DNA from: Prostheceraeus crozeri
Lineage: Eukaryota > Platyhelminthes > Polycladida > Euryleptidae
DNA: 64,000 nt
Direction of reading: 5' to 3'
NCBI GenBank assembly: GCA_907163375.1
Contig: CAJQUW010007073.1
Location: forward strand, 517,700-581,699
Shown here: positions 1-12,640 of the stretch, in pieces
How the letters are laid out: each line of letters opens with the position of its first letter
How positions within the stretch are numbered: position 1 is the stretch's first letter
The notes under the pieces: model-generated
The model's input: the letters and a program-made list of their open reading frames with translations, nothing else
The model's database searches: none
Told to the model about the DNA's origin: nothing
Translations under genes and position numbers: made by a program

Positions 1-397
1 TTTAAACCACCAGAAAATGTCTTTGAATTTTTTCCAGTAAACGTAACAAATTTGCCAGCGTCGTCTTCATCAAACGAGAACTGATCGATTGTCAAATTTC
101 GATGTTCGTCACGAGATCTGAGACCGAAAATTTTACACACGTAAAAATATGTAGCGCTGATCAGGCCAGATGAATCGGATGTCGAGAACGCTTCAGAAGT
201 CCACAGACGATGTTCGTCTTCTGTTTCAATGGGGTCCGATTGAACCTTATGCATCCCAATTCCTCTCTCGGTTAATTCCTTCATGCGACTGTCGAGTGAG
301 AGGCGAAGATAATGAAAATCCGTTATGCTTTTATCAAAAAAGTTTAAGTCCGGTCGTAGACATTCATTACTGAAGTACCGCAAAATACCACTCTACT
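1..397. other. Left edge, no gene recognised
   Basis: I see no supportable gene here. The one short open frame (170-373, plus) has no recognisable motif. LINE homology begins abruptly near 398, so this is probably the sequence the LINE fragment inserted into. Confidence 0.4.
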
Positions 398-1407
398 GTG
401 TCAGCTCTCATTAGCCTTCAGCTTCCTCGACAATGTATTTCCTGGGTACTCAATTTTCTACAAAGTCGCAAACAGAGAGTTTGTTTGGAGAATAACACTT
501 CTGAGTGGGTGGATATTCTCAGTGGTGTCCCGCAAGGGAGGACGATTGGGCCCATCCTTTTCACTGCTGTGGTGGATTCCTTAAAGCCGGTATGTGATAA
601 TTCTTTGATTGTAAAATACGCCGACGATATTTCTGTACTGCATTTTGTGCACCAGCAAGGGCAGGATAAGTTACAGCAAGAATGGGATCACCTGGAAGAT
701 TGGTCAAAGCAGGTTGGACTTTATTTGAACTTATCTAAGAGTTGCGTTGTAAACTTTGTGACGAAGAAATCGCTAAGTTTTGATGATGTCATCTCGGCTA
801 CTGGTATGCATATTTCTACTTTGTCTGAAATTAAACTGCTTGGTGTTACTTTTTCAAATGATTTTAGTTGGAATTCCCATATCAAGGACGTTGTCAGCAA
901 ATGTCGTCGTAGAATTTTTATCTTGCGTAATTTGCGTAGAGCCCGGTGTCCTCAGCATGTCATTCATAAATGTTATGTTGCCTATATTCGCTCTCTGATC
1001 ATTTATGCATATCCGTGTTTTTGTAATCTTAGTGACTATCTGATTTCTGACTTACTTCGCGTGGAGCGTCATGCAGCCCGTTTCTTCAATGAATTTGACT
1101 TTGATAAATTGCCTGTTGTGTTGAATAGTGTCTGTGTAAAACTGTTCCAGCAGATAGAGTCTAACCCTGATCATTTCCTTCGACACATTTTTCGTGAGAG
1201 ATCTCGACGTGGCAGAAACCAATGCAGTTTGACGGCACCTCCTGCGGCAAGTCACCGTTTTAGCCGCTCTTTTATCCGTTTTGGCAGATGATTTCTTTTT
1301 ATTCTATGTATTTTACTTAGTAAGTCTCGTTGTGATTTCAAATATTGTTACAGGTTCACCGCTCATTGTGATCTGAATAAAAATTCTTTTCTTTCTTTCT
1401 TTTCTTA
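398..1407 (+). mobile_element. 5'-truncated non-LTR retrotransposon (LINE), RT 3' half
   Basis: The open frame 398-1291 encodes the C-terminal part of a LINE reverse transcriptase. It shows the RT motif GVPQGRTIGPILF, where the usual second half GSVLGPLLF is altered, the catalytic palm motif YADDISVLHF, and the following LLGVTFSNDFSWNSHI thumb-type block. Endonuclease and RT fingers are missing, so the copy is 5'-truncated, the usual result of target-primed reverse transcription. It ends in CTGAATAAAAATTC followed by a (CTTT)n tract at about 1386-1405, a LINE-style 3' microsatellite tail. It resembles the longer LINE at 32,864-35,224 (same CR1/L2-like group) but is clearly diverged. I could not fix a target duplication. 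Confidence 0.85.
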
Positions 1408-1424
1408 CCACACATTATTCCATA

Positions 1425-1709
1425 GATTGTCTTAGGGGTATTCTTGCCCATCTTTTCGGCGAATTTCAAAAATAAAATGACATAAAATTTTTCCAATTCG
1501 GTCACGTGGATATGTAGAAAGCTCGGTCAGCAGAGGAAACGCGCCAACTGGCCTGGCAAAGTTTCTGGCCTCGACCCATGTTTCATAAACATGAGTTGCG
1601 AAGGTGTTGTTCTTGATAGTATTTTTCGGTGTACTCCTCTGAATGCACGAGTCAATGTCTTGGGTGGATACGAACGTAAATCGTGTGTCCATTGTCGTCG
1701 GTCTTCCAC
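1425..1709 (-). pseudogene. Fragment of Crypton/KIAA1958-type tyrosine-recombinase-like domain
   Basis: The minus-strand frame 1692-1432 reads NTFATHVYETWVEARNF and, further on, FIFEIRRKDGQEYP. This follows the pattern of the N-terminal part of the DUF3504 / QRICH1-ZMYM-KIAA1958 domain: a Trp-containing helix, then a phe-x-x-glu-x-arg-lys-x-asp-gly-x-glu-tyr-pro block. That domain derives from Crypton tyrosine recombinases. The frame stops just after EYP, and a donor-like GGTAAGA lies just downstream, so it may be a broken exon. No catalytic domain follows, because the LINE fragment lies immediately beyond. Family assignment is by motif only. Confidence 0.45.
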
Positions 1710-2003
1710 TATTGATATGACTTTGTTTTCTGTTTAACTTGAATATATTTCAGTCTGATTGCATCATATTAAGTCTGACTGAATCATCTCTTTTAAAGTA
1801 TGCAAATTTCAGATAGCAACTCGCTTTAACCAGAAGTCCAATATTAGAAATAATAAAATGCGAGGCGGCTCCTTCTATTTTCAGAGATGTGCCATGACAG
1901 AACAATGAGGGGCAAGATTAAGCATAAATGGGTTTCCTAAGAGAGTCGGAGATTCGCAGCTTCATTTGAGAGGGGCGTAAAAGTCAGACACTAAGAACAA
2001 GTT

Positions 2004-2066
2004 AGTTGTCGCACATGAAAGTTAGACTCGGGCTTCTCCCTCGTCTAACTTTCATGAGCGACAACT
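2004..2066. repeat. Perfect-arm hairpin (inverted repeat)
   Basis: Two 24-base arms (2004-2027 and 2043-2066) are reverse complements with a single mismatch, around a 15-base loop. The arms begin AGTTGTCGC and end GTTAGAC. No coding sequence overlaps it. It could be a foldback element, a small-RNA precursor or a remnant of transposon ends. Confidence 0.8.
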
Positions 2067-3913
2067 ATCACTTATTCACAAATGAAACTCTTTTTATTAT
2101 GAAATGTACGAAATGATGCTGCCTCAAAGCGTAATAGAATAAAATATTAATAAGTCCACACCGAATGAGAAGTTGTGTATTAAATATTTTAAAAGGATAA
2201 TAAGTCAAAGAATTTTACATTGTTTTAGATTAATAGTATATTTTCCAATTTTTCAATGGATAACTTCTGATTCATTGTGGCACTCGTATTATGAATACAA
2301 TTCGATATATGAATTTTGAGTTTAAGCATTCTTTTGTGGTAGGGCCTATTCAGTGATATACGACAAAGTTTGCTTCCTATTCCTGGACAACTGTTTTCCT
2401 GGCTACAACTGCTTTTAAAGGCTAATAGGTCTCATTTGAATGTTGAATCACTGAAACGCGCTTCAAAAAATGTTAGAGATTAGTAATCCTGCACGCGTTA
2501 TAGTTTATTCAAGTACCTACATGCAGTTGGCCTTGCCCAGTTTAGCCATTCGCCAGAATGATTGTGAATAGCAAAAATATACATAAATTTTTTATGAATG
2601 TGTTTATTTCATGTATCTATCTATGTGAGCAAAAATGTGTGTACAAATACAATCCAAAAAACGGAGCTTACTGCAGTCCGCGCAAGCTATTAGGTATGCT
2701 ACAGGTCTGGTAAATAAAATCACATTCAGCGCCATCGACTTTGTCTTGTATGTTAGCTTATCTGTAGATTCTTACCACGATTGAATCAAAAGGTTACGAT
2801 GTCAAAAGAATTTCGTAGAAGCATTCTGAGATTCTTAATGAATTGATTAATATGCTCTGTATGCAAGAGAGTACAGTCAACGAAACTTAAAAATTCGATT
2901 AATCACTTATTTACTTTCTGCCTGATTTTGAGACCTTTTTTCCTTAGGTTTGGAGATTGGCAATTAATTGATTAATTAATCGAAGTATGGACCCAATTGC
3001 AAATAATTGATTGATCCAAATTTAATTGATTGACAATAAATAAATAAATTTTTCCAAGCCGAGCTCCGATGATGGCACAATGGCTTGGCCACCATCAGCG
3101 CTCCGGAGTTGGAGTCTACCGGAGTCCTATCACTTGGCCGGAGTCGAAAGGCCGGAGTCGACTTGGCCGCACTCCGACTTAGTGGTAAGATTGTTATAGT
3201 CTCAAGACAATATTTTTTTTAAACATTTTAATCGTTTTATCTATCGAGTTTCTCTAGCGACATATATCTAGATTCTAGACAATTATTTTATCAATAATCA
3301 TTTGATCATTTTATCTTTCATACAAATAACTTAATTTGTCCATAACTTAACAAGTGATTACCGCAAGCACTCTAGGCTCTATTGTACATAATTTGTTGTC
3401 CTTCAAATGATTTGACGTAGATAGCTATCACAACATAACAAATTTGTAATCATGCAAATTATCTATTATTGATAATACGCATTTATGTATAATGTAGCCT
3501 ACATGTAGGCTTACAGGATGTAATATTCTGTGTATAAGCTATTGTGTTTTCTCGAGTGTTTCATTGAGCAGTCTATGTATGATGAAAAGTCAATGGAATG
3601 ATAGCAAATTCGATTAATACGATATGAATGATGCGGAAGCCACGGGATTGGATTACCTTAATCAACATGCTAAAATGATACTTCTGTAAGTGACTTCAAC
3701 ACAGTTTGACACACGATTTTGATGAACAAGTAGAAAGTTCATAATTTCAAATTTCAAAATTTATCAATTACCTCTATTCACTTTGGTTCCCAAAAGCAAA
3801 CAATTTAAGTATCAACGCATGAAAGAACAACATCTTGCCTGCAGCTGCTGAAGCATACTTCGAAGCAGTTACCAAGTAGAAAAAACTAAGTCATAAATAT
3901 CGCTACAGAATCA

Positions 3914-4060
3914 GTGTACAGATGGAAGTCTGAATGTGAAGCAAAATTTGGGAAAGACGCATTTATTAAATCATATAAATTAGCTACACAAGGTTTCTTC
4001 CCATTTGAAAATGACATGCGTACTCAGGCTGATGGTGTATCGATGGGGTCCCAAACTTCA
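3914..4060 (+). pseudogene. Possible Penelope-like RT remnant
   Basis: One plus frame reads through VYRWKSEC and then QADGVSMGS at about 4026-4050. The latter matches the Penelope-like RT motif (Q-x-DG-x-x-MGSPLGP) up to the point where the frame degenerates. Everything around it is broken. The call rests on this single short motif and could be chance. Confidence 0.3.
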
Positions 4061-4392
4061 AGTCATCGCAAGAATACCTACACGGATTACTAATAAGCAA
4101 TTAAAATCCACAACCAACCAAGCAAACCAAGCAATTGAAATCTTAAAAGCACGCAAAAGATAGGCTACGTAGATCTGATCAAGGGATTATATTTTTCAAT
4201 GCTGATTTCATCAATTCTGATATCCTTTCAATCATCACATCTAAACGATGTTTTCGGACTGATTGAACATCGAAGATTAAGCACAATTAAATGTACGTCG
4301 TATGTACCATCAGGTGATTTGTAATATTTATAATTTATGATGTTTCTTTTCGCTTTTCATGATTGACTAAAACAATCATTTCTTATTTACAG

Positions 4393-6959
4393 GGGAACAA
4401 AATCGTCTGAAAAGTCTACTACCTCAAAACCAGAGTCATCCATTCCACCAAACTCAACGTTGCAGGCGGCATCACCCTCAGAGCCACCCATTGAGCCACC
4501 CGTCCCGCACACCTCAACTGTGAGATACTGCAGAATCAGCGGAACAGCACTCAGGGGTCATGAGAACACTGAGGGCAATTTCAATCTGTTGCTCCGAGTA
4601 CTTCGTGAGTTGTCTCCTGATCTAGATGAATTCTTAAAACGGGATGACAAGAAGAGCAAGTTTACCTCATGGCAAACACAAAATGAGTTTCTGAGAATCA
4701 TGGCTCATAACGTTCAGCGAAAGTTAATTGAAGACATTAAAGCTTCTCAATATTTTAGCCTGATGATTGATGAGACAACAGACATTGCTGGAAAGGAGCA
4801 AGTAGTGTTTTGGGTAAGATGCATACCAGATAGCTTGGATCCTAGAGAGATATTTTTGTCATTCAATGATACGGATTCTACTACTGGTGAAACACTTGCA
4901 AATTTGGCGTTGACGTTTCTTCAACAGTTGGGTCTTCCTCTACAGCTGCTGCGAGGACAGTGTTATGATGGCGCTGCTAACATGTGTGGACAGTATAGAG
5001 GTGTCAAGACGAGAATTTTGGAGAAAAATGAAAAAGCACTTTTTGTTCACTGTGTGAATCACAATTTGAACCTCGTTCTTCAAGAAGCTTCAAAGAATAT
5101 TCCGCTAGTACGAGACACATTGCAGGTGGTCCATGACATAGGAAAACTGGTTAGGGAGTCTGCGCATCGCATGTCAAAATTTAGGGCACTTGCAGAATCG
5201 AAGGATCTTAGTGCGTATTCAATTCGATCTCCTTTGTGTCCGACCAGGTGGATAACAAGAAGTAAAAATTTGAAAATTATGAGCAATCCGGAACAATACC
5301 AATTGACTATGGATGCCCTCGATGAAATAGCTGAGGATTCCACTATGTCTGACATCGGGAGTAAGGCCCGTAACCACTACCTTCAGTTGGAGAGAGGCTC
5401 AATTTACCTCGGGATTTTGCTCTGTGAGGGAGTTTTCTCACTGACAGAATTCCTCGCTACAAAACTGCAAGGGACTAAGATGACTGTTTCTGGCGCAACA
5501 ATGGCTGCTAATGGTGTGATTGAACTCCTGAAGGTAAGCAAATACTGCACGCACGAATTTGGATAACTTGGTTAAAGACATGTAATATAGAAGCATATAA
5601 GTATACATAAAATTTTCTTTTCAGAAAATGAGAGATGACGACTCTTTCGATGAATTGTGGGATCGTTGCCAACAGGTTGTTACCAAGTTGAGTCTCCGAC
5701 CATGTACCGCTCCAAGGACAAGGAAAGTTCCCGCCCGTTTAGAGCACACTGACAAGCCATCAACTCCATCTGATGTCAGTGCTGCCTCCTTTTACAAAAG
5801 ACAATACTTCGAATTGCTTGACTTGGTTATCAATCGTATAAAGGTGAGAAATCAACTCAATATATTAATTTATGGAAAGATGAACTCTTCGAAAAAATTA
5901 TCCTCTATAATTGATTGCAAAGCAAGAAACACGATGCAGTTATGCTCTTTCTAAATAATCGATCAGCTGCAGGTTTCATTATTATTTTTTTAATTGATTT
6001 CAGGAACGCTTTGATCAACCGAATATGTCGACCCTGAAAGTTCTCGAAAATTCTCTATTGACCAAGAACGCAGATCTCATACCTGAAGCATGCCACGACG
6101 ACATGGACATCCAAACTTTGAGGTGTGAGTTTGGACTGTTAAAGCAATCATTCACATCTGCTTCAGATGCTGTTGACGTCTTGAAAAACATGCACGCGGT
6201 AAGTTCCATTGACTTTTCTTATTGTTCAATGATATGCAATGGCCTAATTGTTTGACCTGAAAAATTGTAGAATTTTAAGATGCACAGCCCCAGTGAAGCA
6301 ATCAATTTTGATTTTGAACGCATGTGTGATATGATGTACTCAAATTGACTTAGCTATTACGAAGAGCAATTCTATAGAAATTTTAGAATTTGGTATTGAT
6401 TATGAATTTGATTGATGGAAATATTGATTATAGAAATATTCATTTTGTTCCTACTACTGTTTTTGTATACTAAATATCGAGCGGATTCAACAAACAATTG
6501 ACCAATTTTCATGTAATGTGATTAATGCCCGTATTGTGAGACAATGTACTTTTTCTCATGATTAGTATATTAATGGTTATATCATGATCATATCAACTCA
6601 AACATGGAACAACCTGAATCTGCTATGACACTCATTTAATAAACCTTAAGGAAATATATTTTTTAAGGATAATAGCAAATTCATACTTCCAATTTCATGA
6701 GAAACGTAAACTATTTGAAAATTTGGAGAAATTGGTTAAATTAATTACCGTTGTTCCTCCTACAACCGCATCTGCAGAGCGCAGCTTTTCCAGCTTACGC
6801 CGCCTCTTGACTTGGCTTCGGTCAACGACTGCAGAGTCAAGACTCAATCACTTAGCAGTCCTATACATTCACAAGGAGCTAGCGTGGACCTTAGATTTGG
6901 AGGAAGTGTGCAAGGATTTCATCCACAAAGACAATCGGTCACACGTCTTTGGACGATGA
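4393..6959 (+). CDS. hAT-type transposase (ZMYM1/DUF4371-like), multi-exon
   Basis: Likely exons are 4393-5533, 5625-5843, 6004-6198 and a last one ending at 6959, with clean donors (GTAAGC, GTGAGA, GTAAGT) and acceptors (TTTACAG, TTTTCAG, TTTCAG). The first exon carries the DUF4371/hAT core: LRGHENTEGNF, FSLMIDETTDIAGKEQ (first catalytic Asp region), CYDGAANMCG, and HCVNHNLNLVLQ. The last exon has the hAT C-terminal dimerisation region, TTASAERSFSSLRRLLTWLR. An N-terminal zinc finger (BED/TTF) exon is not seen upstream of 4393. The acceptor of the last exon is unclear; the TTTTTAAG at about 6660-6667 would give the wrong phase, so the gene may be damaged there. It is a DNA cut-and-paste transposase or a domesticated relative. 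Confidence 0.82.
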
Positions 6960-7229
6960 GGGCGTTTGGGTAAGATTTCCACCCATGCATCCGTAAAATA
7001 TACAGCATTCATGACGGAACTGATGTTTTCTCTTGCAAGACAGCATGTATGCTTATCGCGTAAAGTGGGAAATTCTAAATCGTTGAGTACTGATACAGAG
7101 ATAATAAGGGGCATCGATGTCAGTAAACTATGAGCGACTCTGCCTGATAAACAATTGAATGCTGGAGAGCAATTACGCAATATTTCATAATATATCATGA
7201 ATTGATTTTTTACGGTATTTTATGCGACA

Positions 7230-7272
7230 ATTTGTCGGACCCCCCTAGGAAAAATTCGCTGCTGCGCCCCTG
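7230..7272 (-). repeat. Candidate right terminal inverted repeat of hAT element
   Basis: Read on the minus strand, this sequence starts CAGGGGCGCAGCAGCG, which resembles the CAGGGGCG-type ends of many hAT elements. It lies about 270 bp beyond the transposase stop. I did not find a matching left end or an 8-bp duplication, so the element's left boundary is unresolved. Confidence 0.4.
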
Positions 7273-8340
7273 AATAGAAAGCATGACATTTTCATATCAC
7301 ATTTCAAAATCATACATGAAAACGATTTTTGTCTGTTATTTAATACGTTGATGAGGTCAGCATTATATTCCCTTTATATAGTGACAATGTAAACGACAAT
7401 TCTGTGAGCTGTGAAAGTGAAGAATAAAATGTCGGTAGAGTGTCGACTCAAAAAAGTATCTGCATACTGTGAAATTTTTTTTATGAAAATATTCAGTTTT
7501 TTGCGGAGATTGCGTTCCCGTGGTCCAAAAAATTAATTGAGCACTTTTGAAAAAAGTCAAAATTTTGCCAAATTATATGCTATCGAGATGACGCTCCTAT
7601 ATAAGTAGTATGAAACAAGTTGGATATCAGAGGGAATGAATATTTGCTAATAAGCATCCTAACTAAGCGGAAATTAAGCTGATGATCAAGGGAATTTCAT
7701 GAACCGAATTAAAATGGAAGTCTTAATGAAAAAGTCGAGATCTGATTTTGCTTTCTTGGCTGAAGTTTCAAGCTTTTCATTCAATTTTCACCGGCATGAT
7801 TTTATGATTCACTAAATTCATGTTTCGTTTCTTGAATCTGAATAGTGATGTGGACCCATTTGCATCTTTCAAAGTTGATTGAAATCATTGTCCATGATTC
7901 TGTTATTTTGCTCTACCAACGGCAGTTTGTAATGTGATCTCGCTTTAGAAGATTCTCTTGAGGTTCAGCATGAAAGCAATGTCAGGTCATCGAGGTGCTA
8001 ATTTAACAAACATTAAATTTCCAAGGCTGTCATGACACGGATGATCAGTAAAATAATATCATTTCCTTCTGCATTGCTGTCATGATCAGTCAATTCCGTT
8101 GTAATTTCTGCAAAACCACAAAAATTTGCATCTCTCACATTTGGTGACAATACCACCTGTATCCACCTTGAGTTCATTTAATAAAATCGAAAGTGTATAC
8201 ACATTGGGGATTTAATAAATGTGGAGTTACCACTCTACCTAATATACTTACTCTATGGTCACAACAAAGGTTTTTCGCAGTACATTGATTATCTAAAGAG
8301 AATGACAACTATTAAGTCAAACAAATACAACAACACCCTT
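7273..8340. other. No gene recognised
   Basis: AT-rich sequence with only short open frames lacking motifs (for example 7363-7560, minus). Confidence 0.4.
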
Positions 8341-8344
8341 GATT

Positions 8345-8432
8345 CCTCGACCGCACTCGCTTGACTCAGGAATCGAACCGAAGTCCGGGGTGGAGACGAG
8401 CTCGCACCTTCTTCACTAGGCCACGTGCACGG
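8345..8432 (-). repeat. tRNA-derived SINE-like sequence (internal RNA polymerase III promoter)
   Basis: On the minus strand there is an A-box-like TGGCCTAGTGAAG at 8423-8411 and a perfect B box, GGTTCGATTCC, at 8379-8369, correctly ordered and about 32 bp apart. The 5' region resembles tRNA-headed SINEs. The acceptor stem does not fold convincingly, so a functional tRNA gene is unlikely. Confidence 0.45.
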
Positions 8433-8643
8433 TTCAGATTTTAACTAACACTTCAGATTTCCTGGAACATATTAGGCCTACCTCTATGGAAAAGCAAAAT
8501 GTCACACTTGAGACAACAAATAATAAAGTGGAATACCTACACATAAAACCAAAGGAACCGGTTCAAACCAAGTTGAACCATCAGTTCAAAATTTGAGGAT
8601 GTCAGCTAGCAACTTGCTGATGTCATATTATCTTTCATCCTTG

Positions 8644-8945
8644 TCAATACATTAAATTGGCATGTGTGCCAACAAAATACCGCACCACAGACATTAACAC
8701 AGACACCATGCAATCAAACACAAAAATTGACCACGACATATTATTAGGACCACCTAATAATATATAATTGATAACAATGTATAATTATTCATGAATAAAT
8801 AAATAAATATTTCATAATAGTAAATTTACAATTAATCAGTACATTAAATATGCATGTATGCCAACAAATGCCACACTATAAACATATATTGATTAGTAAC
8901 ACAGACACCACACAATCAAACACAAAAATTGACCTAGACTTATTG
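8644..8945. repeat. Diverged direct repeat pair (about 100 bp)
   Basis: Copies at about 8644-8740 and 8837-8945 share TCAGTACATTAAAT, a CATGT(G/A)TGCCAACAAA block, and CAATCAAACACAAAAATTGACC. The second copy carries a small internal insertion. Function unknown. Confidence 0.65.
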
Positions 8946-11130
8946 ACCACCTTCGACATTTAGATGAGAAACTTTTCTTTGGAAATTATAACGCTGCGCT
9001 ATTGTTTTAAAACTAGCAACCGAAAATATCTTATGTAATATCTTATGCAGTCGACGTCTCATGACAACCCATTAATGTTCTGAAAGGTTTGCGTCAGAGA
9101 TGGCCCTTCCAACAAAGTGACGCTGATGTTATCAAAATTTCGATTCACAACACGGACATTGTGGCAGAGAGCTCCGTCTTGCATAAGCATCCCGTTGCTT
9201 TCCGGACACCAGCACTCACGAAATACGGAAACATCCTCCTCTGGAGCGTTTGTAGGGATGAAGCCGAACCGAGCTTTGAAAGTGAATTGTTTGAATTTAT
9301 ATGTCTACATATGTTAATCACTAATTTGATGCTTCTTTTGCAATGTTTTTGTTTAATGTCATATTCATTCGTAAATGCATTTAAGATAACTAATGTTACA
9401 ATTTCATGAATTTCATTTTTTTAGATTATATGTATAAAAAATTAGAAATTTCAGGTTATTATAAAGAGAGATCGTATTTATCTATGGAATGCGTCAGGTA
9501 AGTAATTAATTATTATGATAACATGGTAATGCTTAAAATAAAATGATCAAATAATTTGATTTATGACTGACATCATAATAAATGAAGTATAAATTTGCAG
9601 CTTGATGTGTTTATGTATAAAACAAGACAGTTTAATACTTTGAAAAATACATATATATCAGGAATCGATGGACCTCAAACACAAGTATTACATTTGAAGT
9701 TAATTATGATTGGATAGGATTTCAAATTTAGTGGTAAGTAAATGAAATACAGGGAAATAATTATACGATATACTAAAACTGTGATACTAACTTTATACTT
9801 CAGGTCATAATCGATATTATCTTCACAATCGATGCTTTCTGGAATGCAACAATTCACCATGGTTGCTGTTCATAAGGTATATATATATAATGTTAACTTT
9901 ATTTGGTTATTACTAATATGCTTAATATCAAAGTTCAATTCCTTCAATCATCATAAATTTTGGAAAATTTATTTTGAATGACTATAGTTTCATTCTGCTA
10001 TTTAATTTCAGTAAATCTCATCGATTTAACTTTGTGATGAAAAATCAATTGATAGTATTACTGTATGGATATATTCGGGATAACATGATGGTATGGCATT
10101 TCGATTGAATCGACTTAATGCATTTATTAAACAAATGATTTCTCTTTTCAGACACTACGTAAAATTCGATGTTCAATTACGTGATGACATGCTGGTATTC
10201 TGCAAATTGATTCACATGGTTGAAGGACACATTTAATCACCTACGTTCTAATTATCATTTATAAGGAAACAAAGGATTGAATTATTGCACAATTGAAGTA
10301 CTCTGCAATTGCAGCTTATGAATCTACTAGAAGTAACTAAGCAACACCAGTACGTCCTACATTGATATTATTTTCGGGAAGAAGCCAATCATTCATTATT
10401 TTTTATTTTAGTTACGATCTTCTATTTTCAAAGAAGCTCTAATTCTTCTTGGGAAGTGTCATCAGGTGTACACAGTAACGGAATGAAATGAAAAGATTAT
10501 TATTTTGCCGGAATCAATAAATACATGTGACATTGTTGTTCTTAATTTTGAAATAGCATTTAAGTTGGAAAGCTAGGGATCTGAAATAACCTTAGAAATA
10601 AACCCACAAATTTCAGTAGACATTTCAGAAAAATCTTAATTTACAATTAGATTTCGGTTATGTGAATACAAAAAACAGAAAAATAAAAGCTTACTATTAG
10701 GTAATACGTTTGATTATTATTCAAAGTGGATTTCCTCATAATATAGGAGCTTATGTGCAAGCTGCATCTTACAGACTAAACATTGTTTTAAATAGCTTAA
10801 CTCATAATTGATTGTTAGTAATATAGTAAATTTTAGAAATAACAATGCACATGTTCAAAGACATTGACGATAATAAGAAAATTATAAATATTTAATTTGG
10901 TACATTGAAAGTATAGTAGTTTTTTAATGTTGATACAGCATAGAAATACTGAATTAAACAGTCAGCTATATTACAGGTAGGCTACTACAAACAAAATCTA
11001 CTTTAGGCCTATGCTACACTAAAAAATCGATGATATACGTCATGACAAAAGAGCAAAACAAAGAAAATATCTTGCCCCACCCTCAAGACAATATACTTGC
11101 AGCTTCGACTGCTTCAAAGGATTACATGAA
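8946..11130. other. No gene recognised
   Basis: AT-rich sequence. The open frame at 9089-9409 has no motif, no homologous neighbour and no convincing splice context. Confidence 0.4.
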
Positions 11131-12640
11131 GGAGCTTAATATCAAAAGACTAAAAAGGTAAGACTTTAATAAATGATAGTACAAAAACATAGTTGGATTA
11201 ATAAAGAATAGCTGAAAAAAAAACTTTTAGTTATTATGACTATCGTTGAAACCGCATTGTATTCAATTGCCAAAAAAGTTCAAGATTAAATATCCTTCCA
11301 GCAGCTGCATGCAAACGCTAATTAATAGGTAACCTCATTGATTTTGCTAACATAATATCCCAGATATGTTTCAAATATCAACATGTATTTGAAACTCTTT
11401 ATATCAGACAAAAGAAGATAATTTTCTTCGACAATCCAACGTACCCAAAAATATCAATTAGAAAAGCGTAATTAATTACAATTACCTATCAGCAGACAAG
11501 AATGCACGCATTCATGAAATAGGATCAACAGACAGACAGCGTCATACCAAGCACACGCTAACATTTAAAAATGGGCGCAAAATCAACTTGGACGGGCTTG
11601 AATATCTCAGTCACACTTGCGTAGTTTACGCAACTTACATCTGTAATTGATTATGATGCGAAAGAAATCACAGTCATTCATGTATTTAATGGCCAAAACC
11701 AGTTGATGTTTAAACATCCCTCATCACCTACATACAAAAGGTAACTATCAGACAGTCCCATTGATTTTGCTAACATAATATCGCAGGAATCTTTCAAAAA
11801 AGACCATGTATTTGAATCTTATTACCTATATCACACAAGAAAAGAGAATTGCCATCAAGACTGTCCAACGTAATAAAATACCAAAACGAAAAGCATTATG
11901 AATTGCTTTCATCTTTCAATAAACTTGAAAGCACTCCATGCCATTCATGAAATAGGATTAACAGTCAGACAGCATCATAACGAGCAAACCCCAACATTCA
12001 AAAACGGTGACAAAATCAACATGGACGTGATTGAATGTGTCAGTCCCACTTGCGTAGCTTTCGCTCACAATCATCAACAAGAAAAGCGATTATATCTGGA
12101 CGACTCTAATTGAAAAGACTAAATAGAAAATTAAGTTGTAAGGGATAGAAAAGAAACATAGCTTCATTAAAAAGATACATAAAGAATCAATTTTCTATAA
12201 TAATTATTGATGATCAAAATCTAAAACCAGACAGTGAATTTGAATCTCAAAACAAGTTGAAGTTTAAACATCCCTCATCAGCTACATACTAACGCTAACT
12301 ATCAGACAGTCTCATTGATTTTGGTAACATAATATCCCAGACATTATTCAAACAATAACATATATTTGAAACGCTTTATATCAGACAAAAGAAGACACTT
12401 TTCTTCCACAACCAAACGAAACCAAAAATATCAATTAGAAAAGCGAAATTAATTACTGTTACCTATCAGTAAATATGAAGGCTTTCCATACCACTCAAAA
12501 ACAGGATTAACAGACAGACAGCATCATACCGAGCAAGCGCTAACATTCAAAAATTGTGGCAAAATCAACTTGGACGGGCTTGAATATCTCAGTCCCACTT
12601 GCGTAGTTTACGCAACTTACTGCTAGTCACCCCAATGATT
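11130..12640 (+). repeat. Three diverged tandem units of about 420-550 bp
   Basis: The block ATTGATTTTG(C/G)TAACATAATAT recurs at about 11,337, 11,760 and 12,313. A second block containing AAAATCAACWTGGACG, then CACTTGCGTAG, recurs at about 11,557, 11,990 and 12,540. The middle copy keeps an open frame (11,898-12,113) and the first copy is partly open in the same register, so the unit may derive from a duplicated exon. I recognise no protein family. Confidence 0.7.

Larger units (their letters stand above)
1710..4392. other. Long AT-rich non-coding stretch
   Basis: No gene is recognised apart from a possible Penelope fragment near 3914-4060. It contains a strong hairpin (2004-2066) and a short region rich in GGAGTC/GGCCGGAGTC repeats (about 3060-3180). 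The remainder is AT-rich with runs of TTGATTGA-type sequence. Confidence 0.5.

Noticed and set aside
8345-8432. Functional tRNA gene
   Set aside because: A and B boxes are good but the acceptor and T stems do not pair well; a SINE head is more likely.
9089-9409. 106-codon plus frame
   Set aside because: No recognisable motif, no splice or promoter context.
11898-12113. 71-codon frame as an independent gene
   Set aside because: It is the best-kept member of a diverged triplicate repeat; the other copies carry stops.
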